Shown: positions 36,262 to 45,243, counted from the first letter of the stretch. The stretch is DNA of 64,000 nt from Salinilacihabitans rarus (GCF_024296665.1 NZ_CP100762.1:1674001-1738000); one strand, 5' to 3'. Notes: generated by a model from the letters alone, not told the origin. Translations and numbers: made by a program.

Positions 36262-37095
36262 GTGCGAAGACGACAGCTCCTCACGGCCGTCGGCGGGACC
36301 GTCGGCGCGAGCGTCGTCGCCACCGGCACGGGCCGGGCCGACGACTGCGGCGACCACATCGTCCCGGGCGGGCCGTCTCCCCGAGACGGCGGCCGGTCCG
36401 TCGCTGCACTTCGGGGCCGTCACAGCCCGCCAGCGGGCCGACTCGCATCTCCACAGGTAGCTGTCCGAGTTTCGAACTCCCTCACCGACCGGCTTCGAAA
36501 CGTTCATAGACGACTGCTCGCTGGCGAAACCATGGTCGTCGTTACGCTCGGACACCGCCTCGCCGGTGACGCGATTCACCCCCACCTCCGAGCGCGCGTC
36601 GACGCCGGCATCACGGCCGTTCGCGAGACGACCGCGTCGGCGCTCGTGTTCACTGGCGGGCACACGAATCCGGCGGTGCCGCGGGCGGAGTGTGAGGTGA
36701 TGCGGGAGTACGCTCTCGAACGGGGTGTCGATCCCGACCGGATCGTCGTCGAGGACCGGGCCCTGGACACCGTCGGAAACGGGTACTTCTCGCGCCGTCT
36801 CGTCGACGACCTCGACCGGACGGTAGACTCGCTGTTCCTCGTGACCGCGGACTATCACGTGCCCCGGTCGAGGTACGTCTTCGAGCAGTGTTTCGGAACC
36901 GAGCGTCGGATCGATACCTCGTACGCGGTTTCGACGGCGACGTCTCCTGAGTGTCCGGCGGAACGTCGCAGTTTTCGGTCGGCACGCCGGTTTTTCGACT
37001 CGATTTCACCGGGCGACGTCGAGGCGATCGAACGCCGGCTGATCACGAACCACGAGTGTTACGACGCGCGACACGCGTCGTCGTCTCGGGTGTAG
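36262..37095 (+). CDS. YdcF/DUF218-like protein with a Tat signal
   Basis: 277 residues from GTG 36262. The N terminus (RRRQLLTAVGGTVGASVVATGTG) is a classic twin-arginine signal; the DUF218 domain follows an ~85-residue linker and starts at MVVVTLGHRLAGDAIHP (ATG 36532). Its core GGHTNPAVPRAECEVMREYALERGVDPDRIVVEDRALDTVGNGYFSRR contains the DUF218 charged cluster found in YdcF/SanA/ElyC proteins (exported envelope proteins). Usual haloarchaeal homologues begin at the internal MVVV and are cytoplasmic, so the Tat extension is odd, though the frame is open throughout. Either start is possible. Confidence 0.65.
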   Translation: MRRRQLLTAVGGTVGASVVATGTGRADDCGDHIVPGGPSPRDGGRSVAALRGRHSPPAGRLASPQVAVRVSNSLTDRLRNVHRRLLAGETMVVVTLGHRLAGDAIHPHLRARVDAGITAVRETTASALVFTGGHTNPAVPRAECEVMREYALERGVDPDRIVVEDRALDTVGNGYFSRRLVDDLDRTVDSLFLVTADYHVPRSRYVFEQCFGTERRIDTSYAVSTATSPECPAERRSFRSARRFFDSISPGDVEAIERRLITNHECYDARHASSSRV

Positions 37096-37173
37096 CGCCG
37101 CCTTCCCGATTCGGGAGACGAAACGGAAACTCCGGGTGCGGGTGCTTTCGCCCGTCTCCTCGCTCCTCGCTTC

Positions 37174-38178
37174 TCACTCCGTCCCTTCGTCGCGCCAGGT
37201 CGCCGTCGCGGTGACCCGGCCGTCCTCGATCTCGACGGACGTCTCCGTCGCCGAGGCGCCGAGGACCGCTTCGAGGTCGGCCTCGGTCCCGTCGTCGAGG
37301 CCGGAGAAGATGCCGGCGAACTCGGCGACCGTCTCGCGGGCCTCGGCGTCGGCCGACAGCGAGCAGACGAAGCCGTCGGCGCCGTCGACCCCCTCGATCG
37401 CCTCGTCGGGGTCGGGGGCGTCCTCGGAGCCGGGGGCGACCTCGCCTTCGGTCTCGGGGTCCTCGCCGAAGGCGCCGACGACGAGTTGGCCCTCGCCGGC
37501 GGTCTCGAGGGCCCACCCGAAGCCGTCGAACGCGTCGGCCGCGCGCTCGGCGTCGCCGGCCGCGGCGTCGAGGGCCTCCTCGACGACGGCCTCCGGATCG
37601 TCGTCGAACACCTGGACGACCACCTCGTCGCTCACGACGACCGCGCCGTCGCCGAGGCCGTCGTCGGCGGGTCGGTAGAGGTCGTAGTCGCCGAGTTCGT
37701 CGGTCCGCTCGTACCGGCGCTCGAACAGGCCGTCGGCCGTACCGAGGAGTTCGTCGACCTCCTCGACGTCGAACTGGCCTTCGAGGACGATGGCGCCGGT
37801 GACGAGGAGTCCCTCGACCGTGGAGTCGTAGGCGTCGTCGGCCTCGTCGTCGTCGAGCGAGACCAGCGCGTCGAGGCCCGTCCCGGCGAGGGCGACGTTG
37901 GCCGCGAGGCCGACGAGGACGGCCCCGCCGCGGGGGATCGCGAGCAGGGGGTCGTCGGGGTCGGTGCCGCCCCCGTCGGGGCTCACGTCCTCTTCGAGGT
38001 CGTCGATCTCGGCGACGTCGGCGTACGCGAAGGCGACCCCCTCGTCGCGGGCGGCGAGCCAGCGGTCGTAGCCGTCGTCACCGAAGCCGACGGCGTCGAG
38101 ACAGCCCGCGGTGCCGACCGTCGAGGCGGCGACCGCGGCACCGGCGAGTTTCAACGTATCGCGTCTGCGGAGGGTCAT
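37174..38178 (-). CDS. Tat-exported lipoprotein, haloarchaeal
   Basis: 334 residues. Start MTLRRRDTLKLAGAAVAASTVGTAGC carries the twin arginines and a lipobox ending at Cys26. The mature part is strongly acidic, with a long Ala/Asp/Glu-rich helical stretch and no recognised motif; typical of the many extracytoplasmic lipoproteins of Halobacteria whose roles are unknown. Divergent from the S-layer gene; the promoter lies in the 535-base gap. Confidence 0.75.
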   Translation of the reverse strand: MTLRRRDTLKLAGAAVAASTVGTAGCLDAVGFGDDGYDRWLAARDEGVAFAYADVAEIDDLEEDVSPDGGGTDPDDPLLAIPRGGAVLVGLAANVALAGTGLDALVSLDDDEADDAYDSTVEGLLVTGAIVLEGQFDVEEVDELLGTADGLFERRYERTDELGDYDLYRPADDGLGDGAVVVSDEVVVQVFDDDPEAVVEEALDAAAGDAERAADAFDGFGWALETAGEGQLVVGAFGEDPETEGEVAPGSEDAPDPDEAIEGVDGADGFVCSLSADAEARETVAEFAGIFSGLDDGTEADLEAVLGASATETSVEIEDGRVTATATWRDEGTE

Positions 38179-38713
38179 GCTGGAGTAACTTTCGTGAGTG
38201 CCCCGTATGAGTTTTCTGTTTCGATACTCCGGCCGAAACCATCGGCTGTGAACGACGGCGACGTCACTTATTTTAATTTGACACGTGTGCGTGAGACAAG
38301 TGGGCGAGAGACGGCGTACCTACCCGCCTCTCGTCGGCCGGGACACCCGTTGCGCGTGTGACACCCGCGCCGCCGAACGCCGAAAGACGATATTAACCGG
38401 TGTCGGACCCCGAAAGTCGGTACGTCGGACGTGTTCGGCCGCCGAAACGTGATCGGCCGGAGGAGTTATGTGCTCCAGTCGGGCGCTCTAGACGTCCTCA
38501 CGGGGCGTATACCCGGTCGAACCCGGGTGCGGTGTGCGTGTTTCGGAACTACGCGCGAACTCGTCACCACAAAGCATTTATATAACTGGTTCATCGGTGT
38601 CTATTGTACCCCTACCCAGGGTGACAGTAGTGAGTACGGCCCTGAACGCGGTAATCCGTGGTTGGGCTGGAAAGGTGCTGTTGCCGAACGATAAGATCAT
38701 ACAAACGATAACC
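38179..38713. other. Intergenic: promoter and leader of the S-layer gene
   Basis: 535 bases between the divergent lipoprotein and S-layer genes. A reverse-strand TATA-like element precedes the lipoprotein start. The middle shows no gene. The right part contains the S-layer TATA box and a leader of about 105 bases. Confidence 0.6.
38577..38585 (+). promoter_or_regulatory. TATA box of the S-layer glycoprotein gene
   Basis: TTTATATAA at 38577-38585, the best archaeal TATA match in the window. Transcription should begin near 38605, leaving an untranslated leader of about 105-110 bases before ATG 38714. The csg genes of Halobacterium and Haloferax also have long leaders (about 111 bases), which contrasts with the leaderless mRNAs of neighbouring genes and is thought to help stable high expression. 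Confidence 0.8.
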
Positions 38714-41155
38714 ATGACAGGAAACACATCATATCGCCAAAAGGGCCGCGCAGTCGCCCTTGCCGCGCTTATGATTCTGTCCGTCTTTGCCATGTCCGCG
38801 AGCTTCGCGGGCGCGGCGGCGGCAGAACACCAGGCGGATTGGGACACGACAGTTAGTGAGCCGATCTCTGCGGACAGTATCGGTGATCTCTACATCGGTC
38901 AGAACGTAGAGGTCACCACGGAGGGAGAACAGAACCTTCGGATCTTCAGGGGCTTCCCCTCGGATCACGAAGATAACGAGGACGTGAAGACCGTCTGGTA
39001 CGACGACGGCGGCTTCACGGTCGACGCCGACACGTTCGAGCACAACGAGCCGTACTACTTCCACGACGGCTCGAACGCTTCGCCCGTGTTCCGCGTCGTC
39101 GAGCAGGACATCTCGGACACCGAGTTCACGCAGGCTAACGCCGGTGCCGACACGGCCTCCACCGCGCTCAACTACACGAGCGCCAACCGTGGCGACGATG
39201 TCGACCTCGAGATCTCGATGGAGTACGAGAACGAGAGCCTCAGCGGTGAAGAGGTCGCCTCGATCTTCGGTGTCGAAGACAGCGCCTACGTCCACGACAA
39301 CTACGCGGTCGTCAGTCAGGTTTCCAACGAGGAACATGTCTCCCTCGACCTCAGCGACGCCGACCTCGGTGACTACAACGTCACCGTGAGCGTCGCCGAC
39401 ACGACGGCCGAGACCACCCTCGACCTCTCGGTCATCGAGGCCGACGACCCGCAGGTCCTCTTCGACAGCAACAACTACGACCAGGAAGCCGGTGACGAAG
39501 TCGAGTTCGAACTCGACTTCGTCGGCGGCGCCAGTAACGCGAACGTGACGATCGAAGACAGTGAGGGCGAGTACTGGGCGAACTTCTACATCGAGGCCGA
39601 CAACCCCGGCGTCGACCCCGTCACGCTCACGTTCAACAGCTACAAGGCTGGTCACGACGACGACGACACGATCACCGCCAAAAACGCTACCATCTACACC
39701 GCTGAGGATGGCTCCGGCGAGAGTAATATCAACCAGTACGGCATCAGCGAAGGGCAGCGTCTGATCCCCGACACGTACACGATCGAAGTCGGTCAGGAGG
39801 CTGCCGACATCGGCACCGAGGACGGTGAGGTTACCAGCGTCGACGACGTCTCGTTCCTCTACCTGAACGAGGGCTCGATCGGCGAGAGCATCGACACCTG
39901 GACCACCCCGTCTGCTGAAGACGACCCCGCCGACAGCGACGACATCGCGTCGTTCCTCGACGAACACGGCAGTGCGACTAACGACTTCGCCAGCGGCGAC
40001 TACTTCGTCGCCGAGGTCGAAGCCTCGGGCATCTACGGCTACGCCTTCGACGACGACGGCTGGGCCGCTCAGGATGGCGACGGCCTCGAATTCTGGCTGA
40101 ACTCGACGGCCGAATCGCGCTACGACACGCCGCCGACCATCGGCCTGACTGGCCACGAGGACACTGACAGCACGGTCGGCGTGACGTACATCCCGATGCC
40201 GGACGACAACAAGTTCTACGTCGTCAAGAAGATCGACAGCGACTTCCAGGAGGTCGTCGACAGCGACGCTGACTGGAACCTCAACTTCACGGCGACTGAC
40301 GAGAACGACTACGTTGCCACGGACGAGGAAGAAGTCGCGTCGGCGTCCGTCTCGATGGACGCGCGGTCGATCGAACTCGTCGGCTCGACCGACGACGACG
40401 ACAACCTCTACGTCCAGAACACGAAGGAATCCGAGATCACCGCCGAGACGAACATCGCGCCCGGTACGGAAGTCCAGTACCGCGTGCAGTTCCCGGACCG
40501 CGTCGACCTCGCTGACGCCACCGTCGCCAACGACGGTACGATCTCCGCGACCTTCGACGCCAGCGCCTACTCCGATGGCGACGTGATCGAATCGATCAGC
40601 GTCTCCGATAATCGGGGTACGGAGAACTCGGACATCACCTCGGGTGTCATCACGGCATCCGACACGGTCCCGGCCGACACCCAGCTCAGCACTGACGCGC
40701 CGAGCTCGGTCACGGTCGACGGTGACGCCGCGCTCGGCGTCACGCTCGAGAACCCCAGCCCGGACGAGAAGACCGAGGACTTCAACTACACCGTGACGAT
40801 CAACGGTGAGGAAGTCGACTCCGACACGAAGTTCCTCGAGTCCGGTCAGACCTGGGAGCAGAGCTACGACATCAACACCTCCGAAGCGGGCGACATCGAG
40901 TGGTCCGTGACGGCGGGTAACGAGTCGGCCTCCGGTACGCTGACCGTCGAAGAGGACAGCGGCACGGACGACGACTCTGACTCCGACTCGGACTCCGACT
41001 CCGACTCTGACTCGGACTCCGACTCCGACTCGGAGACCGACTCCGACTCTGACTCCGACGACGGCGACTCCGACGGCCAGCCCGGCTTCGGCGTCGCGGT
41101 CGCGCTCGTCGCCCTGCTCGCCGCTGCGATGCTCGCCCTGCGCAAGCAGGAGTAA
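38714..41155 (+). CDS. Major S-layer (surface) glycoprotein, BGTF/PGF-CTERM type
   Basis: 813 residues, the cell-wall lattice protein. A Sec signal peptide (residues ~1-37, FAGAAAA before EHQAD), then beta-rich Ig-like/BGTF surface domains, a DSDSDS-type low-complexity stalk (~755-788) that carries O-glycans in relatives, and a C-terminal PGFGVAVALVALLAAAMLALRKQE PGF-CTERM signal removed by archaeosortase and replaced by a lipid. At least eleven N-glycosylation sequons are visible (for example NAS, NYT, NES, NVT, NAT, NST, NFT). Codon use is the least GC-biased here, as expected for a very highly expressed gene. ATG 38714 fits the signal peptide; the open frame upstream lacks one. Confidence 0.93.
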   Translation: MTGNTSYRQKGRAVALAALMILSVFAMSASFAGAAAAEHQADWDTTVSEPISADSIGDLYIGQNVEVTTEGEQNLRIFRGFPSDHEDNEDVKTVWYDDGGFTVDADTFEHNEPYYFHDGSNASPVFRVVEQDISDTEFTQANAGADTASTALNYTSANRGDDVDLEISMEYENESLSGEEVASIFGVEDSAYVHDNYAVVSQVSNEEHVSLDLSDADLGDYNVTVSVADTTAETTLDLSVIEADDPQVLFDSNNYDQEAGDEVEFELDFVGGASNANVTIEDSEGEYWANFYIEADNPGVDPVTLTFNSYKAGHDDDDTITAKNATIYTAEDGSGESNINQYGISEGQRLIPDTYTIEVGQEAADIGTEDGEVTSVDDVSFLYLNEGSIGESIDTWTTPSAEDDPADSDDIASFLDEHGSATNDFASGDYFVAEVEASGIYGYAFDDDGWAAQDGDGLEFWLNSTAESRYDTPPTIGLTGHEDTDSTVGVTYIPMPDDNKFYVVKKIDSDFQEVVDSDADWNLNFTATDENDYVATDEEEVASASVSMDARSIELVGSTDDDDNLYVQNTKESEITAETNIAPGTEVQYRVQFPDRVDLADATVANDGTISATFDASAYSDGDVIESISVSDNRGTENSDITSGVITASDTVPADTQLSTDAPSSVTVDGDAALGVTLENPSPDEKTEDFNYTVTINGEEVDSDTKFLESGQTWEQSYDINTSEAGDIEWSVTAGNESASGTLTVEEDSGTDDDSDSDSDSDSDSDSDSDSDSETDSDSDSDDGDSDGQPGFGVAVALVALLAAAMLALRKQE
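40973..41078 (+). repeat. Ser-Asp hexanucleotide repeat in the S-layer stalk
   Basis: Roughly 17 tandem units of GACTCC/GACTCG/GACTCT encode (Asp-Ser)n within the S-layer gene. Repeats of this kind can expand or contract by slippage without frame change and would vary stalk length. Confidence 0.85.
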
Positions 41156-41364
41156 GCATCAGTAGCTGAACCACCGGCATTCGCCGGCCCTTGCGCCACA
41201 TTCCTTTTATCGGACGCTACACCGCGTAGCCGCGGCACTCGTCCGACAGCCGTCGAGCGTCGACGCGTCGCGGACACGCTGCGTGCGGCCGCCGGTTCTC
41301 GGACGAGCGACCCGACGTCGACGCCGGTCGCTGGCTTGAAGGCGTCCGCCCGTCAGTCGTCGGT

Positions 41365-41538
41365 ATGGATCCGACGTTGCGGACGAACGCGAAGGCGCTC
41401 GTGATCGGCCTCGCGGTCGGCATGGGGATCGGGGTCGCGCTCGTGGCCGCCTACGGGGACACCGTACTCGGCCTCTCGACCGGGTTCGCGCTGGGCGTCG
41501 CGCTCGCGGCGCTGCTCGCCGACAGGATGCAACGGTGA
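41365..41538 (+). CDS. Small membrane protein, two helices
   Basis: 57 residues, MDPTLRTNAKALVIGLAVGMG then a turn with AAYGDTVLGLSTG and a second hydrophobic helix ending ADRMQR. Glycine-rich TM segments of this kind (VIGLAVGMGIGVAL, FALGVALAALLA) occur in Halobacteria next to envelope genes. It is too short for the usual gene lists and stands between the S-layer and thioredoxin reductase genes. Function unknown. Confidence 0.65.
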   Translation: MDPTLRTNAKALVIGLAVGMGIGVALVAAYGDTVLGLSTGFALGVALAALLADRMQR

Positions 41539-41590
41539 GCGTCGTCGCCTCCTGGCGACGAACGCGGAGAAAAACGGGGAACGTCGCGGC

Positions 41591-42919
41591 TCAGTCGTCG
41601 GCGGCGGTCGCCTCCGATCCCTCGGCGGCGGCGCGCTCGACGCTTTCGAGGTAGCCGTCGGCGTCGATGGCGGCCTGACAGCCCATCCCCGCGGCCGTCA
41701 CCGCCTGCTGGTAGTGGTAGTCGACGACGTCGCCGGCGCCGAAGATGCCGGGGACGTCGGTCTCGGTCTGGCCGCCGCCGGTGCCGCCCTGCGTGCTGAG
41801 GTAGCCCTCCGCGTCGGTCTCGACGCCCGTGCCCTCGAGGTAGTCGGTGTTGGGGGTGTGACCGATCGCGAGGAAGACGGCGCCGACGTCGAAGTCGAAC
41901 TCCTCGGTCTCGGGGTCGTCCAGCCGGTCGGTCGGGTGGCCCTTCTCGTTGCGCACGAGGGTGACGTGGTCGACGCCCGCCTCCTTCGAGCCGTGGATCT
42001 CGACCAGTTCGGTGTTCTTCATGATCTCGATCTCGCCGTCCTCGACCTTCTCGTGGACGCGGTCGATCCAGTAGTCCTCGGCGCGGAACTCCTCGCGGCG
42101 GTGGGCGATGTAGACGGTGTCGGCGAACTTCGTCAGGAAGGTCGCCTCCTCCATGGCGGCGTCGCCGCCGCCGACGACGAGCATGTCCTCGTCACGGAAG
42201 AACGCGCCGTCGCAGGTCGCACACGTCGAGACGCCGTAGCCCATCAGGTCGTCCTCGCCGGGGATGCCGAGGGTGCGGGCGCTCGCGCCCGAGGCCGCGA
42301 TGACCGCGTCGGCGGTGTAGACGTCGCCGCTGGCGAGTTCGACCCGGAACGGCCGCGTCGAGGCGTCGACGCGCTCGACGATGCCGTTTTTCAGTTCGGC
42401 GCCGAACTGCCGGGCCTGCTCTTTCATGTTCTCGACGAGGTCGGGGCCGCTGATCCCGTCGGGGAAGCCGGGGTAGTTGGCGACGTCGGTCGTCAGCGTG
42501 AGCTGGCCGCCGGGTTCGTCGCCCTCGATGACCAGCGGCTCGTTGTTCGAGCGCGCGGCGTAGATCGCCGCGGTGAGGCCGGCGATGCCGGTCCCCGCGA
42601 TGAGAAGCCGCCGGTGTTCGACGACGTCGTCGACGGGCTCGCCGCCGTCGGCGACGAGGCCGAGCATCTCGTCGAGTTCGCCGGTCTCCGCCAACGCGGC
42701 GGTGTCGTCCCAGCCGCCGATCAGCTCGCCGTCGACGAACACCTCGGGGGCGGTCTTGCGCCCGTCGGCGCGTTCGACCATCTCCTCGAACAGCTCCTCG
42801 TCCCCGGTGACGTTGTACTCCTCGTACGCGACGCCCTTCTCCTCGAAGAGGGTCTTGGCCTTCTCGCAGTAGGGGCACTGCGTTTTGGTGTAGATCTCGA
42901 CGCGAGGCTGCTCGCTCAT
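41591..42919 (-). CDS. Glutaredoxin-thioredoxin reductase fusion
   Basis: 442 residues. Residues 1-85 are a glutaredoxin domain with active site CPYC (15-18) and cis-Pro TAPEVFV; residues ~100-430 are a thioredoxin reductase: FAD motif GTGIAG (109-114), redox disulfide CATC (233-236), NADPH motif GGGDAA (250-255) and the C-terminal FAD motif IFGAGDVVD. Most archaeal thioredoxin reductases lack the glutaredoxin part. The fusion would let electrons pass from NAD(P)H through FAD and CATC to the CPYC domain in one chain, with proteins or gamma-glutamylcysteine as the final acceptors. No partner gene in the vicinity. Confidence 0.93.
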   Translation of the reverse strand: MSEQPRVEIYTKTQCPYCEKAKTLFEEKGVAYEEYNVTGDEELFEEMVERADGRKTAPEVFVDGELIGGWDDTAALAETGELDEMLGLVADGGEPVDDVVEHRRLLIAGTGIAGLTAAIYAARSNNEPLVIEGDEPGGQLTLTTDVANYPGFPDGISGPDLVENMKEQARQFGAELKNGIVERVDASTRPFRVELASGDVYTADAVIAASGASARTLGIPGEDDLMGYGVSTCATCDGAFFRDEDMLVVGGGDAAMEEATFLTKFADTVYIAHRREEFRAEDYWIDRVHEKVEDGEIEIMKNTELVEIHGSKEAGVDHVTLVRNEKGHPTDRLDDPETEEFDFDVGAVFLAIGHTPNTDYLEGTGVETDAEGYLSTQGGTGGGQTETDVPGIFGAGDVVDYHYQQAVTAAGMGCQAAIDADGYLESVERAAAEGSEATAADD

Positions 42920-43022
42920 GTATACGACGTTCGGAGACCCGCCGTAAACGCCTTGCGCTCCACGGGGTGACCGGTCCGCGCCGCGTCGATGCCCTTACGT
43001 CGGTGCCGGGCGAGGGGCCGAC

Positions 43023-43307
43023 ATGGCCGCGGATCTCGAGGAGAAGACGAACCGGTACGGCGACCTCCTCGCGGAGGCCCTGGAGGCGGCGACGGTCGCC
43101 CCGCCGGCGGGGACGCCGATGGCGGCCGCCGCCGACGAGTGCTACGAGATGGCCGCGTCGTACCTCGAAGACGGCCGACACTTCCGCGCGGAGGGCGACC
43201 TCGTGAACGCGCTGGCGTCGTTCTCGTACGGCCACGCCTGGCTCGACGCCGGCGCGCGCGTCGGCCTCTTCGACGTGCCGACCGACGGACACCTATTCAC
43301 CGTTTAA
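43023..43307 (+). CDS. DUF357 family protein
   Basis: 94 residues, helical, ending YEMAASYLEDGRHFRAEGDLVNALASFSYGHAWLDAGARVGLF, the DUF357 core with conserved aromatic and histidine positions. Function unknown; the family is archaeal and often neighbours DNA-processing or translation genes. It is divergent from the thioredoxin reductase fusion and is followed by tfb. Confidence 0.85.
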   Translation: MAADLEEKTNRYGDLLAEALEAATVAPPAGTPMAAAADECYEMAASYLEDGRHFRAEGDLVNALASFSYGHAWLDAGARVGLFDVPTDGHLFTV

Positions 43308-43399
43308 CCGGACCCCCATCGAATATCCATCACGATCAATCATCCGATAACCGAAACGCACATAACCGTCGACGCGGGGGTTTATTAAGCAGGCGAAAA

Positions 43400-43408
43400 C
43401 TTTATATG
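43400..43408 (+). promoter_or_regulatory. TATA box of the tfb gene
   Basis: CTTTATATGG at 43400-43409; a weaker upstream TATA-like GTTTATTAAG lies at 43380-43389. Transcription would start near 43430 and leave a leader of about 68 bases, which contains a 7-bp inverted repeat reported separately. Confidence 0.6.
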
Positions 43409-43454
43409 GCTTTCGGCCTAACTCTACGTTAGCCGAGGCGTCCGGGTTTTCTTC

Positions 43455-43486
43455 TGGTTACCCCACCCGGGAGCCCCGAGTAACCA
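43455..43486. repeat. 7-bp inverted repeat in the tfb leader
   Basis: TGGTTAC at 43455-43461 and GTAACCA at 43480-43486, 18 bases apart, bracket CCC...CCC-rich sequence between the predicted transcription start and the ATG at 43498. It could form an mRNA stem-loop or be a repressor site for autoregulation. Confidence 0.5.
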
Positions 43487-43497
43487 TCCCATCCACC

Positions 43498-44469
43498 ATG
43501 ACCGACACGACAATTCGAACCTACACGGGTGAGACCGAACGGGAAGAGGAGACCGAACGAGCCGACGAGCAGGAGCGCTGTCCGGAGTGTGGCGGCCGGC
43601 TGGTGTCGGACGCCGAGCACGCCGAGACCGTCTGCGAGGAGTGCGGGCTGGTCGTCGAGGAAGGCGAGATCGACCGCGGGCCGGAGTGGCGCGCGTTCGA
43701 CGCCAGCGAGAAAGACGAGAAGAGCCGCGTCGGCGCGCCCACGACGAACATGATGCACGACCAGGGGCTGTCGACGAACATCGGCTGGCAGGACAAAGAC
43801 GCCTACGGGAAGGCGCTCAGCTCGCGCCAGCGCCAGAAGATGCAGCGGCTTCGCACCTGGAACGAGCGCTTCCGCACCCGCGACAGCAAAGAGCGCAACC
43901 TCAAACAGGCGCTCGGCGAGATCGACCGCATGGCCAGCGCGCTCGGCCTCCCCGAGAACGTCCGCGAGACGGCGTCGGTGATCTACCGCCGGGCGCTCAA
44001 CGAGGATCTGCTGCCCGGCCGGTCGATCGAGGGCGTCGCCACCGCCGCGCTCTACGCCGCCGCCCGCCAGGCCGGCACCCCCCGCAGCCTCGACGAAATC
44101 GCCGCCGTCAGCCGCGTCGACCGGATGGAGCTGACCCGGACGTACCGCTACATCGTCCGCCAGCTCAACCTCGAGATCAAGCCGGCCGACCCCGAACACT
44201 ACGTCCCGCGGTTCATCAGCGACCTCGACCTCTCCGAGGAGACCGAGCGGGTCGCCCGCGAACTGCTCGAGGCCGCCCGGACGGAGGGCGTCCACTCGGG
44301 GAAGTCGCCGGTGGGGCTTGCGGCCGCGGCCGTCTACGCCGCCGCCTTGCTGACCAACGAGAAGGTCACCCAGAACGACGTCAGCGACGTCGCCAACATC
44401 TCCGAAGTCACCATCCGCAACCGCTACAAGGAGCTGCTCGAGGCGTCCGACGCGGCGACGCCGGCCTGA
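43498..44469 (+). CDS. tfb: Transcription initiation factor TFB
   Basis: 323 residues. N-terminal zinc ribbon with CPEC and CEEC (residues ~24-52), B-reader/linker segment and two cyclin-like repeats (~130-225 and ~230-320) that bind TBP-TATA and the BRE. The recognition part GIHSGKSPVGLAAAAVYAAALL and VTIRNRYKELLEA at the end are well conserved. Halobacteria have many TFBs; which paralogue this is cannot be told. Start at 43498 gives MTDTTIRTYTGE, common to haloarchaeal TFBs. Confidence 0.97.
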   Translation: MTDTTIRTYTGETEREEETERADEQERCPECGGRLVSDAEHAETVCEECGLVVEEGEIDRGPEWRAFDASEKDEKSRVGAPTTNMMHDQGLSTNIGWQDKDAYGKALSSRQRQKMQRLRTWNERFRTRDSKERNLKQALGEIDRMASALGLPENVRETASVIYRRALNEDLLPGRSIEGVATAALYAAARQAGTPRSLDEIAAVSRVDRMELTRTYRYIVRQLNLEIKPADPEHYVPRFISDLDLSEETERVARELLEAARTEGVHSGKSPVGLAAAAVYAAALLTNEKVTQNDVSDVANISEVTIRNRYKELLEASDAATPA

Positions 44470-44567
44470 ACCGGTCACACGCCGGCGCGGAGTCGACCGC
44501 CCGTTCGGTCGGCATCGGATGGGGATTCGCGGCAACCTTTTTCAGCTCCGCTGTGAAATAGAATCAC

Positions 44568-44747
44568 ATGGAGGAAACGACCGTTCAACTGTTGTGTCCG
44601 GAATGCGCGAAAGACTGGCAGCTGCCGCCGGGAGAGCTGCCGGACGCCGCCGACACGTTCCACTGCCCGAACTGTCACGCGAGCCGCCGGACCGCCGAGT
44701 TCACCCGGACTGACCGCGACCTGCGGACCCTGAAACAGCTCGGGTAA
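44568..44747 (+). CDS. Small zinc-ribbon protein
   Basis: 59 residues, MEETTVQLLCPECAKDWQLP with a second pair CPNC (FHCPNCHAS) and a basic tail; a classic zinc ribbon. Similar proteins follow tfb in other Halobacteria. Function unknown; possibly RNA or protein binding. Below the size of typical gene lists but with clear GC3 coding bias. Confidence 0.72.
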   Translation: MEETTVQLLCPECAKDWQLPPGELPDAADTFHCPNCHASRRTAEFTRTDRDLRTLKQLG

Positions 44748-44971
44748 CGCGGCCCTCCGTTCTTCCAGTCGTTCACGCCCGACGGACGTTCTAACCCTCC
44801 GTCGGAACCCCGTCAGAAGCTGGGGACGACCGACCGTCCACGCGGACAATCGAAGATTTCCGTGCGGGCCCGCCGCCGGTTCCGCGCGAACGGTTTCGTT
44901 GTGCGATAGGTAAGAGGATGCTACACGACGGGAATCGGACAGGGTATGCGTGTTAACGCAACTCAAGATAA

Positions 44972-44980
44972 TAATATAAC
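44972..44980 (+). promoter_or_regulatory. TATA box of the UPF0058 gene
   Basis: TAATATAAC at 44972-44980, about 29 bases before ATG 45007 and 25 before ATG 45001, predicts a leaderless transcript. Confidence 0.55.
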
Positions 44981-45006
44981 CCTGCAGTGGATAGGACTGC
45001 ATGGTT

Positions 45007-45243
45007 ATGAAGAAACAGGAGCTCATTCACCTTCACGGCCTTCTCGCGGAGGTATCGAACCAGTGTGCCGAGTGGAACGATTGTCAAATCGACCTCGACG
45101 AGTACGAGTCGCTCGGTATTCGACCAACATCGATCCATAAATCCAAGACTGACCACAAGGCCGCTGTTTTTGCACTTGCCGGCGGAATTACGGAACACAT
45201 GCGCGAGGGCGAGGCCGAAGCCGTCGCCGCAACCGCCGACTGA
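45007..45243 (+). CDS. UPF0058 family protein
   Basis: 78 residues (MKKQELIHLHGLLAEVSNQC), a conserved archaeal family whose homologues start at this ATG; ATG 45001 would add MV. LHGLLAEV, YESLGIRPTSIHKSKTDHKAAVF and a final acidic tail are the family core. Function unknown. It has its own TATA box and is separated from its neighbours by more than 200 bases on each side. Confidence 0.88.
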   Translation: MKKQELIHLHGLLAEVSNQCAEWNDCQIDLDEYESLGIRPTSIHKSKTDHKAAVFALAGGITEHMREGEAEAVAATAD

